This document shows, piece by piece, positions 24,513 to 34,053 of a stretch of 64,000 nt of DNA. This stretch comes from an uncultured Lachnospiraceae bacterium (lineage in GTDB: Bacteria > Bacillota > Clostridia > Lachnospirales > Lachnospiraceae). The stretch is from contig CAJUDZ010000019.1 in assembly GCA_910584965.1 (NCBI GenBank), forward strand, positions 6,107 to 70,106. Direction: 5' to 3'. The translations under genes were made by a program, and so were the position numbers. How positions within the stretch are numbered: the stretch's first letter is position 1; each line of letters begins with the position of its first letter. Below the pieces are notes generated by a model that was given only the letters and a program-made list of their open reading frames with translations, was not told the origin of the DNA and made no database searches.

Positions 24513-26555
24513 ATGATTACTGATATGATCGAAAACGACAAGGTGAAAAAAATTTTATACGGCGGGGATTATAACCCCGAACAATGGCCGGAAGAAACCT
24601 GGGAGGAAGACATGCGTCTTCTGAAACTGGCCCATATCGACGTCGTTACCTTAAATGTTTTCAGCTGGGCCTCTTTACAGCCGGAAGAAGACGTTTATCA
24701 TTTTGAAAAACTCGACAGCATTATGGAAATGGTTCATCGGCACGGCCTGAAAGTATGTCTCGCCACTTCCACAGCCGTTCATCCCGCCTGGATGGCCAGA
24801 AAATATCCCGATATTCTCCGGACGGAGTTTAACGGCATGAAGCGCAAATTCGGCGGCCGCCACAACTCCTGCCCGAACAGCCGGACTTACCGGAAATACG
24901 CGCCGGCTCTGGCCGCAAAGCTTGCCGAACGCTACCGGGATTATGACAATATCGTGGCGTGGCACATTTCCAATGAATTTGGCGGCGTCTGCTACTGCGA
25001 AAACTGCGAGCGGCGTTTCCGGGAATGGCTGAAAGAGAAATACCGGACGATCGAAGAAGTCAACCGCGTCTGGGATACCGCTTTCTGGGGACATACTTTT
25101 TATGACTTTGACGAGATCGTAACCCCCAATCTGCTATCCGAGCATTTTGCGCCGGACAGAACGACTTTCCAGGGTATTTCGCTGGATTACAGGCGTTTTA
25201 ATTCCGAAAGCATCCTGGACTGCTACCGGCTGGAATATGACGCCCTCCACGCCGTCACGCCGGATATTCCGATTACGACAAACCTGATGGGAACGTTTCC
25301 CGATCTGGATTATCAGATGTGGGCAAAATACATGGATTTCATATCCTGGGACAACTATCCTGCCAATGATACGCCCATCGAGGAAACGGCCATGCGGCAT
25401 GATCTGATGCGCGGCCTGAAGCAGGGAAAGCCTTTTGCCCTGATGGAGCAGACGCCGAGCGTCACCAACTGGCTTCCCTATAATGCGCTGAAGCGTCCCG
25501 GCGTCATGCGTCTCTGGAGCTATCAGGCTGTCGCGCACGGCGCGGATACCGTCATGTTTTTCCAGATGCGGCGCAGCACCGGCGCCTGTGAAAAATATCA
25601 CGGAGCCGTTATTGACCATGTCGGTCATGAACACACGAGAGTTTTTCGGGAAATTGCAGAGCTCGGTGCGGAACTGGAAAAAATAGGCTCTCTGACGCTG
25701 GGAGCACGCACCGACGCCAAAGCCGCCATCCTTTTCGACTGGGACAACTGGTGGGCGGCCGGCTATTCTGCGGGGCCCAGCATCAATCTCCGCTACTGCG
25801 ATGAAATCCTGAATTACTACAAAGCCTTTCACAACCTGAATATCCCCGTGGATATCATCGGCGTGGAAGACGATCTGTCCGGCTACGCGCTCGTGGCCGC
25901 ACCGCTTTTATATATGGTGAAATCGGGGCACGATGAAAAGCTCCGCAGCTTCGTACAAAACGGCGGGCATTTCCTGACCACTTTTTTCAGCGGCTACGTG
26001 GACGAACACGATCTTGTCACCGTGGGCGGTTATCCGGGCCGACTCCGGGATATTCTCGGCATCTGGGTGGAAGAAGAGGATGCTCTGCCGGAAGATGCGG
26101 CAAATCGTTTTACCTATGGCGGAATCACTTATCCCGCGGTCCTGATCTGTGACCTTCTGCATACCGAGGGCGCCGAATCCCTCTGCTCCTATGAAAAAGA
26201 CTTTTATAAGGGAATGCCGGTGCTGACCCGCAACCGGTTCGGAAAAGGTCTCGCCTACTATATGGCGGCCCGCTCCAATGCGGATTTTTACCGCCGCCTG
26301 ATCGGCGATATCTGCAGAGAAGCCGGCATCGAACCCATTATCGGACAGCTTACCGAAACGCCCGGACTCATAGAAGTCACAAAACGGCGGAATCAGAACG
26401 GTACTTTCCTGTTCTTCTTAAACCATGACACCGAAGAACATGAAATCCCGTTAAACTGCGCCGGAACGGATATCCTGACGGATACGGATTACCGCGCGGG
26501 CGATCTGATGAAGCTGAACGCAAAAGGAACCGCAATCATACTGGTCAGAGAATAA
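24513..26555 (+). CDS. Beta-galactosidase, glycoside hydrolase family 42
   Basis: Removes terminal beta-linked galactose from oligosaccharides. At 680 residues it has the three GH42 parts: a TIM barrel (1-~390), a trimerisation domain (~395-600, AAILFDWDNWWAAGYSAGP) and a small C-terminal beta domain. Acid/base Glu155 lies in WHISNEFGG and nucleophile Glu312 in ALMEQTPS. Cysteines 120, 160, 162 and 165 form the usual GH42 zinc site. No signal peptide is present, so it acts on imported sugar in the cytoplasm. It leads a two-gene operon with GH29. In xyloglucan use it would remove the galactose exposed after defucosylation. Confidence 0.94.
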   Translation: MITDMIENDKVKKILYGGDYNPEQWPEETWEEDMRLLKLAHIDVVTLNVFSWASLQPEEDVYHFEKLDSIMEMVHRHGLKVCLATSTAVHPAWMARKYPDILRTEFNGMKRKFGGRHNSCPNSRTYRKYAPALAAKLAERYRDYDNIVAWHISNEFGGVCYCENCERRFREWLKEKYRTIEEVNRVWDTAFWGHTFYDFDEIVTPNLLSEHFAPDRTTFQGISLDYRRFNSESILDCYRLEYDALHAVTPDIPITTNLMGTFPDLDYQMWAKYMDFISWDNYPANDTPIEETAMRHDLMRGLKQGKPFALMEQTPSVTNWLPYNALKRPGVMRLWSYQAVAHGADTVMFFQMRRSTGACEKYHGAVIDHVGHEHTRVFREIAELGAELEKIGSLTLGARTDAKAAILFDWDNWWAAGYSAGPSINLRYCDEILNYYKAFHNLNIPVDIIGVEDDLSGYALVAAPLLYMVKSGHDEKLRSFVQNGGHFLTTFFSGYVDEHDLVTVGGYPGRLRDILGIWVEEEDALPEDAANRFTYGGITYPAVLICDLLHTEGAESLCSYEKDFYKGMPVLTRNRFGKGLAYYMAARSNADFYRRLIGDICREAGIEPIIGQLTETPGLIEVTKRRNQNGTFLFFLNHDTEEHEIPLNCAGTDILTDTDYRAGDLMKLNAKGTAIILVRE

Positions 26556-26633
26556 ATTGAAGCGGGCGGCTGCGAAACAACGTATCTTTCACAATCGTCC
26601 GCATATCTCAGAAAAAAAGAAGGGAGTTATGCT

Positions 26634-28118
26634 ATGAAAATCACTGACATCAAAACCTACCTGGCACAGATTCGGGAAGTTATCGACAACGGCCGCTACC
26701 ACGACGACTGGGCCTCCCTGACGGATTTTGCCATGCCCGCATGGTTTGAAAAAGCCAAGTTCGGCATCTTCATCCACTGGGGCGTTTACAGCGTTCCGGC
26801 CTTTGCCAACGAATGGTATTCCCGGAATATGTATATTCAGGGCTCTCCGGAATTTGAGCATCACATCAAAACCTATGGCCCTCATAAAGACTTCGGCTAT
26901 AAAGACTTCATCCCGATGTTTACGGCCGACCGGTTCGACCCTGATTTCTGGGCGGATACCTTCGCAAAATCAGGTGCAAAATATATCGTTCCGGTAGCCG
27001 AACATCACGACGGCTTCCAGATGTACGACAGCGATTTGTCGGTATATAACGCGGCCCAAATGGGCCCGAAACGGAACATTCTCGGAGAACTGAAAGACGC
27101 GTTTGAGAAAAGAGGACTGATCTTTGGCGCTTCCTCCCACCGGGCCGAGCATCTCTGGTTTATGGGCAACGGCAAAGACTTCGAGAGCGACATCAAAGAT
27201 CCGCTGAAATGGGGCGACTTCTACTGGCCTTCCTTGCAGGAACAGCCGGAACACCAGAATCTTTTTGCCAAACCTTATCCGACAGAAGAATTTCTGGATG
27301 ACTGGATTTGCCGCACCTGCGAGATCATCGACCGCTATCAGCCCAAAGTTCTCTATTTCGACTGGTGGATTCAGCATGAAGGTTACAAGCCCGGCCTGCG
27401 TCAGATCGCCGCATACTACTATAACCGGGGCCTGGAATGGGGCTTCCCCACCGCCATTTGTTATAAGCATGACGCGATGGCTTTCGGCAGCGCCATTGTG
27501 GATGTGGAACGCGGCAAGTTCGCGGATACGAAACCGTACCACTGGCAGACGGATACATCGGTTATGCGAAATTCCTGGTGCTATACCACTTCCCTGGACT
27601 ATAAGAGCAGCAATGAACTGATCTGTTACCTTGCTGACGTAGTCAGCAAAAACGGCAACCTCCTCCTGAACATCGGACCGAAAGCCGACGGTTCTTTTAC
27701 CGAAGAGACTGCCGCTATTTTAAAAGATATCGGTTCCTGGCTTGCTGTAAACGGAGAAGCCATCTATAACAGCAAACCCTGGCGTTACCCCGCAGAAGGC
27801 CCGACGCAAGAAATCGAAGGACAGTTCAGCGACGGTTCCGCCACCGCCTATACAAGCAAAGATTTCCGCTTTACCGCAGGAAATGGCTGCATTTATGCCA
27901 TCTGCATGCAGTATCCGGCGGACGGCCGGGTAACGGTTCAGGCGCTTGGCAAGAGTCATGACGCCAACAAACCGAATTTCCACGGCATTATCCGGAAGGT
28001 CAGCCTCCTGGGCTTCGATGAACCCATCGATTTCCGGGCGGATGAAAACGGCCTTCACTTTACCACCACCGGCGTAAAAAGCGAATTTCCGGTTGTGATT
28101 AAAGTTGTGGTGGAGTAG
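26634..28118 (+). CDS. Alpha-L-fucosidase, glycoside hydrolase family 29
   Basis: A retaining fucosidase of 494 residues, cytoplasmic (no signal peptide). GH29 marks: AKFGIFIHWGVYSVPAF at ~41-57, VAEHHDGF with the two substrate-binding His (~121-128), and a probable nucleophile Asp243 in VLYFDWW. A C-terminal beta-sandwich follows from ~370. The ribosome binding site AAGGGAG lies eight bases from ATG. It is 78 bases after GH42 with no terminator between, so they are co-transcribed. Its 3' end is only 10 bases from the convergent esterase gene. Linkage specificity cannot be read from sequence; alpha-1,2-fucosyl-galactose of xyloglucan is a fitting target. Confidence 0.93.
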   Translation: MKITDIKTYLAQIREVIDNGRYHDDWASLTDFAMPAWFEKAKFGIFIHWGVYSVPAFANEWYSRNMYIQGSPEFEHHIKTYGPHKDFGYKDFIPMFTADRFDPDFWADTFAKSGAKYIVPVAEHHDGFQMYDSDLSVYNAAQMGPKRNILGELKDAFEKRGLIFGASSHRAEHLWFMGNGKDFESDIKDPLKWGDFYWPSLQEQPEHQNLFAKPYPTEEFLDDWICRTCEIIDRYQPKVLYFDWWIQHEGYKPGLRQIAAYYYNRGLEWGFPTAICYKHDAMAFGSAIVDVERGKFADTKPYHWQTDTSVMRNSWCYTTSLDYKSSNELICYLADVVSKNGNLLLNIGPKADGSFTEETAAILKDIGSWLAVNGEAIYNSKPWRYPAEGPTQEIEGQFSDGSATAYTSKDFRFTAGNGCIYAICMQYPADGRVTVQALGKSHDANKPNFHGIIRKVSLLGFDEPIDFRADENGLHFTTTGVKSEFPVVIKVVVE

Positions 28119-28128
28119 CGGCGTATTC

Positions 28129-28947
28129 TTACTGAAAGATCACTTCCCGCATCCACATATCCGCAAGCGCAATCCAGGACGTACATTCTTTTTCCGTGCC
28201 GCTTCCGTCGGCGCACATCGTGCGTTCATCCGCGAGGGCGAGCCCATGGCCGCCCTTCGCATAAAGGTGCAGTTCCACCGGGATATTGTGTCTGCGCATC
28301 GCAAGCGTCAGCAGCAGAGAATTTTCGGCGGGTACGGAACCGTCCGCATTCGTGTGCCAGAGGAATGCCGGCGGCGTATCCGCGCTGACCTGTTTTTCCA
28401 GCGACATCTCGTCTTTGAGTTCCTCGTACTTTTCGCCGAGCAGCATATGGAAGGAATCCCTGTGGGCGTATTCGCCGGAAGTAATAACCGGATAATGCAG
28501 AATCATTCCCACCGGGCGAAGCTCTTCTGACGCAATTCCGACTTTTTCCGCCAGAAACGGCTTTTTCCAGAACATTCCATAAGAAGCGGCAAGATGGCCG
28601 CCCGCAGAGGAACCTTCCACCAGAATCCGTTCAGGATCTACATGCCATTCCCGGCTGTGTTCTTTCACAATCTTCATGGCCGTCGCAAGTTCCAGAAGTG
28701 CGGTCGGGTACAGAACCGGATTCACCGAATAATATAATACTGCCGCATGATAACCGAGCGCGTTCCACTGAAAGGCGATCATTTCTCCTTCCCGCTCGGA
28801 TACATAACGGTAACCGCCTCCCGGGCAGATTATGATAAGCGGTCTTTCCTTTATCTGCATCGCTTCCGAATGGGAAATCAGATAAGTTGTCATTTTTGCA
28901 TCCGCCGACGAGCCTTCCGCCCGGACCGGATATTCCTGATATATCAT
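28129..28947 (-). CDS. Alpha/beta-hydrolase carbohydrate esterase (acetylesterase-like)
   Basis: A 272-residue cytoplasmic esterase. The oxyanion-hole motif is IICPGGGYRYVS (~36-47) and the nucleophile elbow GSSAGGHLAA carries the catalytic Ser. The Asp/His pair is likely within FLWHTNADGSVP and YAKGGHGLALAD. This pattern is that of BD-FAE/AxeA-like sugar acetylesterases. The start at 28947 has AGAGAGG six bases upstream. The longer frame overlaps the GH3 end. It is the last gene of the transporter-GH3 operon. Removing O-acetyl groups from side-chain sugars would open them to the galactosidase and glucosidase encoded here. Confidence 0.85.
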   Translation of the reverse strand: MIYQEYPVRAEGSSADAKMTTYLISHSEAMQIKERPLIIICPGGGYRYVSEREGEMIAFQWNALGYHAAVLYYSVNPVLYPTALLELATAMKIVKEHSREWHVDPERILVEGSSAGGHLAASYGMFWKKPFLAEKVGIASEELRPVGMILHYPVITSGEYAHRDSFHMLLGEKYEELKDEMSLEKQVSADTPPAFLWHTNADGSVPAENSLLLTLAMRRHNIPVELHLYAKGGHGLALADERTMCADGSGTEKECTSWIALADMWMREVIFQ

Positions 28948-29027
28948 CGCAATCCTCTCTTTCCGCCGGAATGCCCGCTTCCCGGTCCGAAATTCATAAA
29001 CCGCAAAGCAGGCATCCAACATAACTT

Positions 29028-32000
29028 TTATATTTTATAATAACACAGTTTTACGTCCCCCGTCATCCGGATTGTCAGTTCGGATGCCTGTCCTGCGGAA
29101 CCATTTTCATCGGAAGACTGCGATTCGCTGATCATATGAGTCAGCCCGATTTTCACATCCGCATAGACGCTCTTCCAGCTCGCAATCCGTTCTTCCGTGT
29201 CTTTGACCATCAGCGGCCCCATCACCGGGCGCGGGTTCCTGACATAGGTTCTCGTCTCTCCCTGCCAGCTTCCGGCCGGTTTTCCATCGATCAGCACATC
29301 CACTTTACAGCCCTTTTCACTCAGCAAATGGAGCGTTATCTCTTTCGCATCCGCCGCGATCGCACAATCGCGGTAAATGAGGACTCCCTCTTTATCCGGG
29401 TCGGAAAGTTCTGCCGCGCTGTATCCGAACTGCCCTTCCGTCAGCACGATGTTCTCATAATCGTCATAGTGGTCCGCGGCAGTTTTTTTCGACATATCCC
29501 GGAGTCCCGGTTTCCCGCCCGGAATCTCAATCTGAAGCGACTGTTCTTTTGCCGTGCTGTCCGGTCCCGCAAAAATCGTGTAACAGCCCCCTTCCACCAT
29601 CAGGGAACGGCTGATCACGTCATAAAACCGAAATTCATCAACGGGTACGGAAATTTCCACCCTTCTGCTCTCTCCCGGCGCAACCTGTTTCAGCCGGCGG
29701 AATCCGATCAACTGCCTTAACGGCTTTTTCACGCGGGAAGCGGGTGCGGCTCCATACACCTGCGCCACCTCGTCGCTCGTACGTTTTCCGGTATTTGTCA
29801 CCGTAAAGGATACGCACAGTCTTTTCTTATCTGCCAGCTCCGCCGCCAGATCCGAATAAGCAAACGTCGAATAGGTCAGTCCGAATCCGAACGGGTAAAG
29901 CACTTCTCCGTCGAAATAGCGGTATGTACGTTTTCCTTTGATCACATCGTAATCATCGATATCGGGAAGCTGGTCATCGCTCTTGTACCAGGTCATATTC
30001 AGACGGCCGGCCGGCGCATTTTTCCCGAATATCGTCTCCGCCATTGCTTCCCCCATATCCTGACTTCCCGTCGCGCTCCACAGAATCGCAGGCAGTTTTT
30101 CCTGCGCCGCGTTCATCGCATAGGGATAATTGGATAACAGGGCAAGAATCACGTTGTGATTGGCCTGGTATACCGCCTCCATCAGCTTTTCCTGTTCCGG
30201 CGGCAGTATGATGGTGCCCCGGTCCACTTCTTCCCTTGCGTTCACCATCGGGTTACATCCCAGCGCCAGAATGACCTTCTCTTTGCCTTCCGCCAGTCTG
30301 ACCGCTGCTTCCACGCCGGATTCCACAACTTCCAGCATAAAAGTCACTTCGGATAAAGCGATATCCTTTCTGGCCGATGTGGCGCTCGCTATTTCCAGCC
30401 CCACACTGGCGCCGATCTGCTCACCGCCCCGCATGGACCAGAGGCTTCCGTCTTCCCCGGCCAGAACGGGGGAACCAAATCGGTTCGTCAGCACCGCCGT
30501 TTTGTCTTCCTGTTCGTCCATATGGAAAATTTCCATCACAAACCAGTCGAACGGTTCATCGATATCGGCCGCCAGTTTTCCCATCTCTTCCGGCTTCGCT
30601 TTACCGGGATAGAATCTCGTATTCATATATTTCCCCGTGCGGGCGCATTGGAAATACAGGCATCCTTCTCCCCAGTCTTTTTTGATAAATATATCCGGCT
30701 CATCGGAAAGGACAAGAGAGCCGTCTTCCGCGACGGCAATTCCTTTCCCGCCGCAGCGCAGGATTACTCTGTCATAACCGTCCGCAAAGGCGATTTCCGT
30801 CCCAAGCATTTTTTCCATGCCCTGTTTCAATGTCGTTCTGCGAAGGGGTTCTCCACAGTACCAGTCCCGATGCCAGGAATCGCCTATCGGACCGACCAGC
30901 GCCAGGGAATCCGCAGGCATGTTTTGATCGAGCGGAAGCATTTCTTTGTCGTTTTTCAGAAGAACGACGGATTCCCTCGATACCTGACGGCACACTTCCT
31001 GATTTTCTTCGGAATTGATGTCCGCTTCCGTTACGTTATCATAAGGATTGCGCGGCTCCCTGTCATAAATACCGAGCCTTAACTTCGTGCGGAACATATT
31101 CCGGATCGCTTCGTCCACATCTTTCTCCGTAATCAGGCCGAGTTCGAAGGCTTCCCTGGCCGCCTGTTCCACCATTTCCGGGTTATCCGACATACCGTCC
31201 ACGCCGGCCTTTAAAGCCATCGCAATCGTCTCGGCATGAAGCCCGCAGTAATGGTGGAAATCAGCTACAAGCTCCGTCGCGCCGCCGTCGCAGACCGCGT
31301 GTTTTAAGCCGTATTGTTCCTTTAATATTTTTCTGACTTCCGGATTCAGCATTCCCGGAATACCGTTGATCTTATTGTAGGCCGTCATAATGGCTTCCGC
31401 ACCGCCTTTTTCGATCGCCCGGCGGAACGGCTCCAGATACAGTTCGTATTTATTCCGCGGGTCGATCGACGAGTTTTTCCAGCCGCGCCCCACTTCCGTA
31501 TTGTTTCCGTAAAAATGCTTGAGGGTGGATGCCGTGCGTAGATAATCGGGATCCTCCCCCTGCATGCCCTGTATATAGGCGGAAGACATTTCACCGATCA
31601 GGAAAGGGTCTTCCCCATAGCCTTCTTCCGTCCTTCCCCAGCGCGGATCCCGCTCCAGATCTATCGTCGGCGCCCAGCGGCTGAGTCCCCTGTCCGGGTG
31701 ACGGTGGTAGAGGACACGCGCCTCCGTTCCCGTTACCGCGCCTGCCTTTTTAATCAGTTCCGTATCCCAGGTGGCGCTCATGCCGATCGGCTGTGGGAAG
31801 GATGTCGTCGTCTCCGGCCCGCCAAGATCGTTCTGATCATTTCTCGCCTCCACGCCGTGCGCCGCCTCGCCGCCTACCGACATCGCCGGAATGCCGAGCC
31901 GCTTAACCGCCGGAACTCTCGTGGCCAGCATCCCCAGCTTTTCCTCCATCGTCAGTTCCGACATCAGCCAGTCAAGCCGCTTCTCCAGGGACAGAGACAC

Positions 32001-32033
32001 ATCCCAGAAGGGCGTATTTTTCTTTACTTCCAT
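29028..32033 (-). CDS. Beta-glucosidase-type glycoside hydrolase family 3
   Basis: A 1001-residue GH3 enzyme, cytoplasmic. The N-terminal TIM barrel contains LKHFYGNN (Lys172-His173) and the nucleophile Asp249 in HAVCDGGATEL. The alpha/beta sandwich follows but is split by an insertion (~430-560, possibly PA14- or fascin-like: GCLYFQCARTGKYMNTRFYPG). A fibronectin-III-like domain (~700-790, VTNTGKRTSDEVAQVYG) and an extra C-terminal beta domain of ~170 residues complete it. The beta-strand pattern of the insert resembles domains that bind sugars. It lies between the solute-binding protein and the esterase in one operon. Probable role: cutting the beta-1,4-glucan backbone from the non-reducing end once side chains are removed. 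Beta-xylosidase activity is an alternative. Confidence 0.92.
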   Translation of the reverse strand: MEVKKNTPFWDVSLSLEKRLDWLMSELTMEEKLGMLATRVPAVKRLGIPAMSVGGEAAHGVEARNDQNDLGGPETTTSFPQPIGMSATWDTELIKKAGAVTGTEARVLYHRHPDRGLSRWAPTIDLERDPRWGRTEEGYGEDPFLIGEMSSAYIQGMQGEDPDYLRTASTLKHFYGNNTEVGRGWKNSSIDPRNKYELYLEPFRRAIEKGGAEAIMTAYNKINGIPGMLNPEVRKILKEQYGLKHAVCDGGATELVADFHHYCGLHAETIAMALKAGVDGMSDNPEMVEQAAREAFELGLITEKDVDEAIRNMFRTKLRLGIYDREPRNPYDNVTEADINSEENQEVCRQVSRESVVLLKNDKEMLPLDQNMPADSLALVGPIGDSWHRDWYCGEPLRRTTLKQGMEKMLGTEIAFADGYDRVILRCGGKGIAVAEDGSLVLSDEPDIFIKKDWGEGCLYFQCARTGKYMNTRFYPGKAKPEEMGKLAADIDEPFDWFVMEIFHMDEQEDKTAVLTNRFGSPVLAGEDGSLWSMRGGEQIGASVGLEIASATSARKDIALSEVTFMLEVVESGVEAAVRLAEGKEKVILALGCNPMVNAREEVDRGTIILPPEQEKLMEAVYQANHNVILALLSNYPYAMNAAQEKLPAILWSATGSQDMGEAMAETIFGKNAPAGRLNMTWYKSDDQLPDIDDYDVIKGKRTYRYFDGEVLYPFGFGLTYSTFAYSDLAAELADKKRLCVSFTVTNTGKRTSDEVAQVYGAAPASRVKKPLRQLIGFRRLKQVAPGESRRVEISVPVDEFRFYDVISRSLMVEGGCYTIFAGPDSTAKEQSLQIEIPGGKPGLRDMSKKTAADHYDDYENIVLTEGQFGYSAAELSDPDKEGVLIYRDCAIAADAKEITLHLLSEKGCKVDVLIDGKPAGSWQGETRTYVRNPRPVMGPLMVKDTEERIASWKSVYADVKIGLTHMISESQSSDENGSAGQASELTIRMTGDVKLCYYKI

Positions 32034-32180
32034 ACCGATAATCCTCCTTTTTTATTTTCCGTGTTGCAGAAAGGGCCCAACACCATAATGATATCAGACC
32101 CTTTTCTTTTCATTCTTATCTTACAATATGAAGTGTTTTACGATATAACGGCTGGTTTTCAGCCATTCCGTCCCGGTTTC

Positions 32181-33914
32181 TTAATTATCGATCTTATCGG
32201 CAAGGAATGCTGTCATCTGCTCATTCGCTTCATTCAGGCCGTTTGCTTCCAGCTCGGCTACCATAGCATCCCAGTTTGCATCGAAATTAGCCTGCCCGCC
32301 GGTTACGCATTTTACAAGACCGGGCCATGCGATTTCATTCAGAATATCCACTGTGTTCAGCAGATCCTGAGGAAGCTGGTAAGCCCACAGCGGAGAGTAG
32401 GGAAGCAGTTCAAACTCATCGGGCTGCGGGAAGATATCGATCAGCATATCCACGCCCCACGCTTCACATGCAGCTTTCTGTTCTTCATTGTATTCAGCCT
32501 TTACGGAATCTCTTGTAATTGTCGTATAAGGCATTCCGTTCTCATCTTCAGCTCCGTCGCCATAGATCGGGAATCCCGTATAGTTGCCGATACCGGTTTT
32601 CTTGCTGTAATCCGGATCGGAGTTGGAAGCGTCGATTTCTTCCTGCGTGCGATATCTCATACCGTTCTCATCCACCTGATAGTTCTGGCCTTCGATACCC
32701 CATTTATACAAAATCGCACCTTCATCGGAACAAAGATAATCGAGGAACTTGACCGCACGAACCGGGTCTTCACAGCTCTTTGTAATCGCCATGCCCCAGC
32801 CTACCTGAAGACCCTGATATAACAGAGTCGGAGCCTTCTGGTCCGCACGCAGCGTTACAGGAAGTCCGCAATATGTCTTATCTACTTTACCGTCCGCAAT
32901 CAGTACCTGCTGTGCCTGATTGTAATCCCATTCCGCATCCGTAATCGCTACGACACGGCCGCTGGAAAGTTTTGCGATATAATCGTCGTGTGTCTGTGTT
33001 GCAAAGTTCGGATCCAGGATTCCTTCGTCATACATACGGCACAGCCACTGGAAATATTCTTTTTCTTCCGGTGTCGTATGCTTATAGAAACAGTTGTAGT
33101 TTTCGTCAACTACCCACTGACCGTTGTCCGGTGACGCGTCAGCGATAAATCCTGCCGGATTGCCAAGCGTAATCATCCAGTGCCAGTCGGAAGCGCTCAT
33201 CGTGATGCCGATGGTCTCCAGCCCGTCTTCCGTCGTCGGATGTGCCGCAAGGTATTTCTTAATCAACGCTTCGTATTCTTCCAGTGTTTTCGGATATTCA
33301 TAATTATTTTCTTTCAGCGCCGCAAATTGAATCTGGCAGGTACCGCCGGTTTTAAGTGTCTGCGATCTGACACCTGCATAGGAGAGCTGGTAAATGCCGT
33401 CGTCTCCCTGTCCCCATTTGAGCTTTTCAAACTCGTCACCGTACATTTTCTTGATATTCGGACCATACTGCTCAATCAGATCTCTCATATCGATCAGAGC
33501 GCCCGCTTCATATAACTGTGTTGCCTCGCCTTTGGAATAAATCATATCCGGATATTCGTCGTTCGCGATCATCAGCGCCACATCCTGTTTCGAATCACCC
33601 TGAGAAGATACCGGATAAGAAATCTCAAGAGTTACGCCCGTCGCCTCGGTAATCGCATTTCCGACCGGATTATCCCAGAGATCATTGTTTGCATCTGTCA
33701 AAAATACTTCAAAAGTAATCGGGGAAGTATCATCGGCCGCTGCCGCGTCTCCTGACGACGCATTATCGCTTCCCGTATCGGCAGCCGTATTTGTGCCGGT
33801 TCCGCTGTCTCCGGCGCTGTTCGATGAAGAATCACCGGATCCGCCGCATCCTGCCAGCATGCTGACGCAAAGCGCCGTCACTGTCAGGACAGATAAAATC
33901 TTACGCATTTTCAT
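32181..33914 (-). CDS. Extracellular solute-binding lipoprotein (carbohydrate ABC importer)
   Basis: A 577-residue binding protein of the large LplA/family-1 type. The signal ends in lipobox LAGC (~20-23), then an S/G/T/D-rich spacer (~24-60), then the bilobed binding domain with TFEVFLTDANNDLWDNPVG at its start. Proteins of this size with LplB/LplC-type permeases import oligosaccharides such as xyloglucan or galacturonan fragments. The gene has a perfect GGAGG site. It lies between the permease genes and GH3, and its leader contains a hairpin-forming 17-base tandem repeat that may raise its mRNA level relative to the permeases. Confidence 0.93.
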   Translation of the reverse strand: MKMRKILSVLTVTALCVSMLAGCGGSGDSSSNSAGDSGTGTNTAADTGSDNASSGDAAAADDTSPITFEVFLTDANNDLWDNPVGNAITEATGVTLEISYPVSSQGDSKQDVALMIANDEYPDMIYSKGEATQLYEAGALIDMRDLIEQYGPNIKKMYGDEFEKLKWGQGDDGIYQLSYAGVRSQTLKTGGTCQIQFAALKENNYEYPKTLEEYEALIKKYLAAHPTTEDGLETIGITMSASDWHWMITLGNPAGFIADASPDNGQWVVDENYNCFYKHTTPEEKEYFQWLCRMYDEGILDPNFATQTHDDYIAKLSSGRVVAITDAEWDYNQAQQVLIADGKVDKTYCGLPVTLRADQKAPTLLYQGLQVGWGMAITKSCEDPVRAVKFLDYLCSDEGAILYKWGIEGQNYQVDENGMRYRTQEEIDASNSDPDYSKKTGIGNYTGFPIYGDGAEDENGMPYTTITRDSVKAEYNEEQKAACEAWGVDMLIDIFPQPDEFELLPYSPLWAYQLPQDLLNTVDILNEIAWPGLVKCVTGGQANFDANWDAMVAELEANGLNEANEQMTAFLADKIDN

Positions 33915-33946
33915 GAATAAATCCTCCTTTTTTTCTCTATATATAA

Positions 33947-34029
33947 CCTGAATTCTTCAGCTTCCTGAATTCTTCAGCTTCCTGAATTCTTCAGCTTCCT
34001 GAATACTCCAGCTGTCCGAATGCTTCAGG
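33947..34029. repeat. 17-base tandem repeat, three perfect and two degenerate copies, each a small hairpin
   Basis: Unit CCTGAATTCTTCAGCTT is repeated at 33947, 33964 and 33981, with diverged units at 33998 and about 34015. Each perfect unit contains CTGAA-TTC-TTCAG, which can fold on itself. It fills the gap between the permease gene and the solute-binding-protein gene in the transcript. Confidence 0.85.
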
Positions 34030-34053
34030 GTATATATCAGTTATGAATACAAA

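Noticed and set aside
31698..32822. Plus-strand 374-codon frame
   Set aside because: Antisense to GH3 and the solute-binding protein and spans the gap between them; no recognisable domain.
33947..34029. CRISPR-like array
   Set aside because: The repeats are 17 bases, directly adjacent with no spacers, and no cas genes are near. It is a simple tandem repeat.
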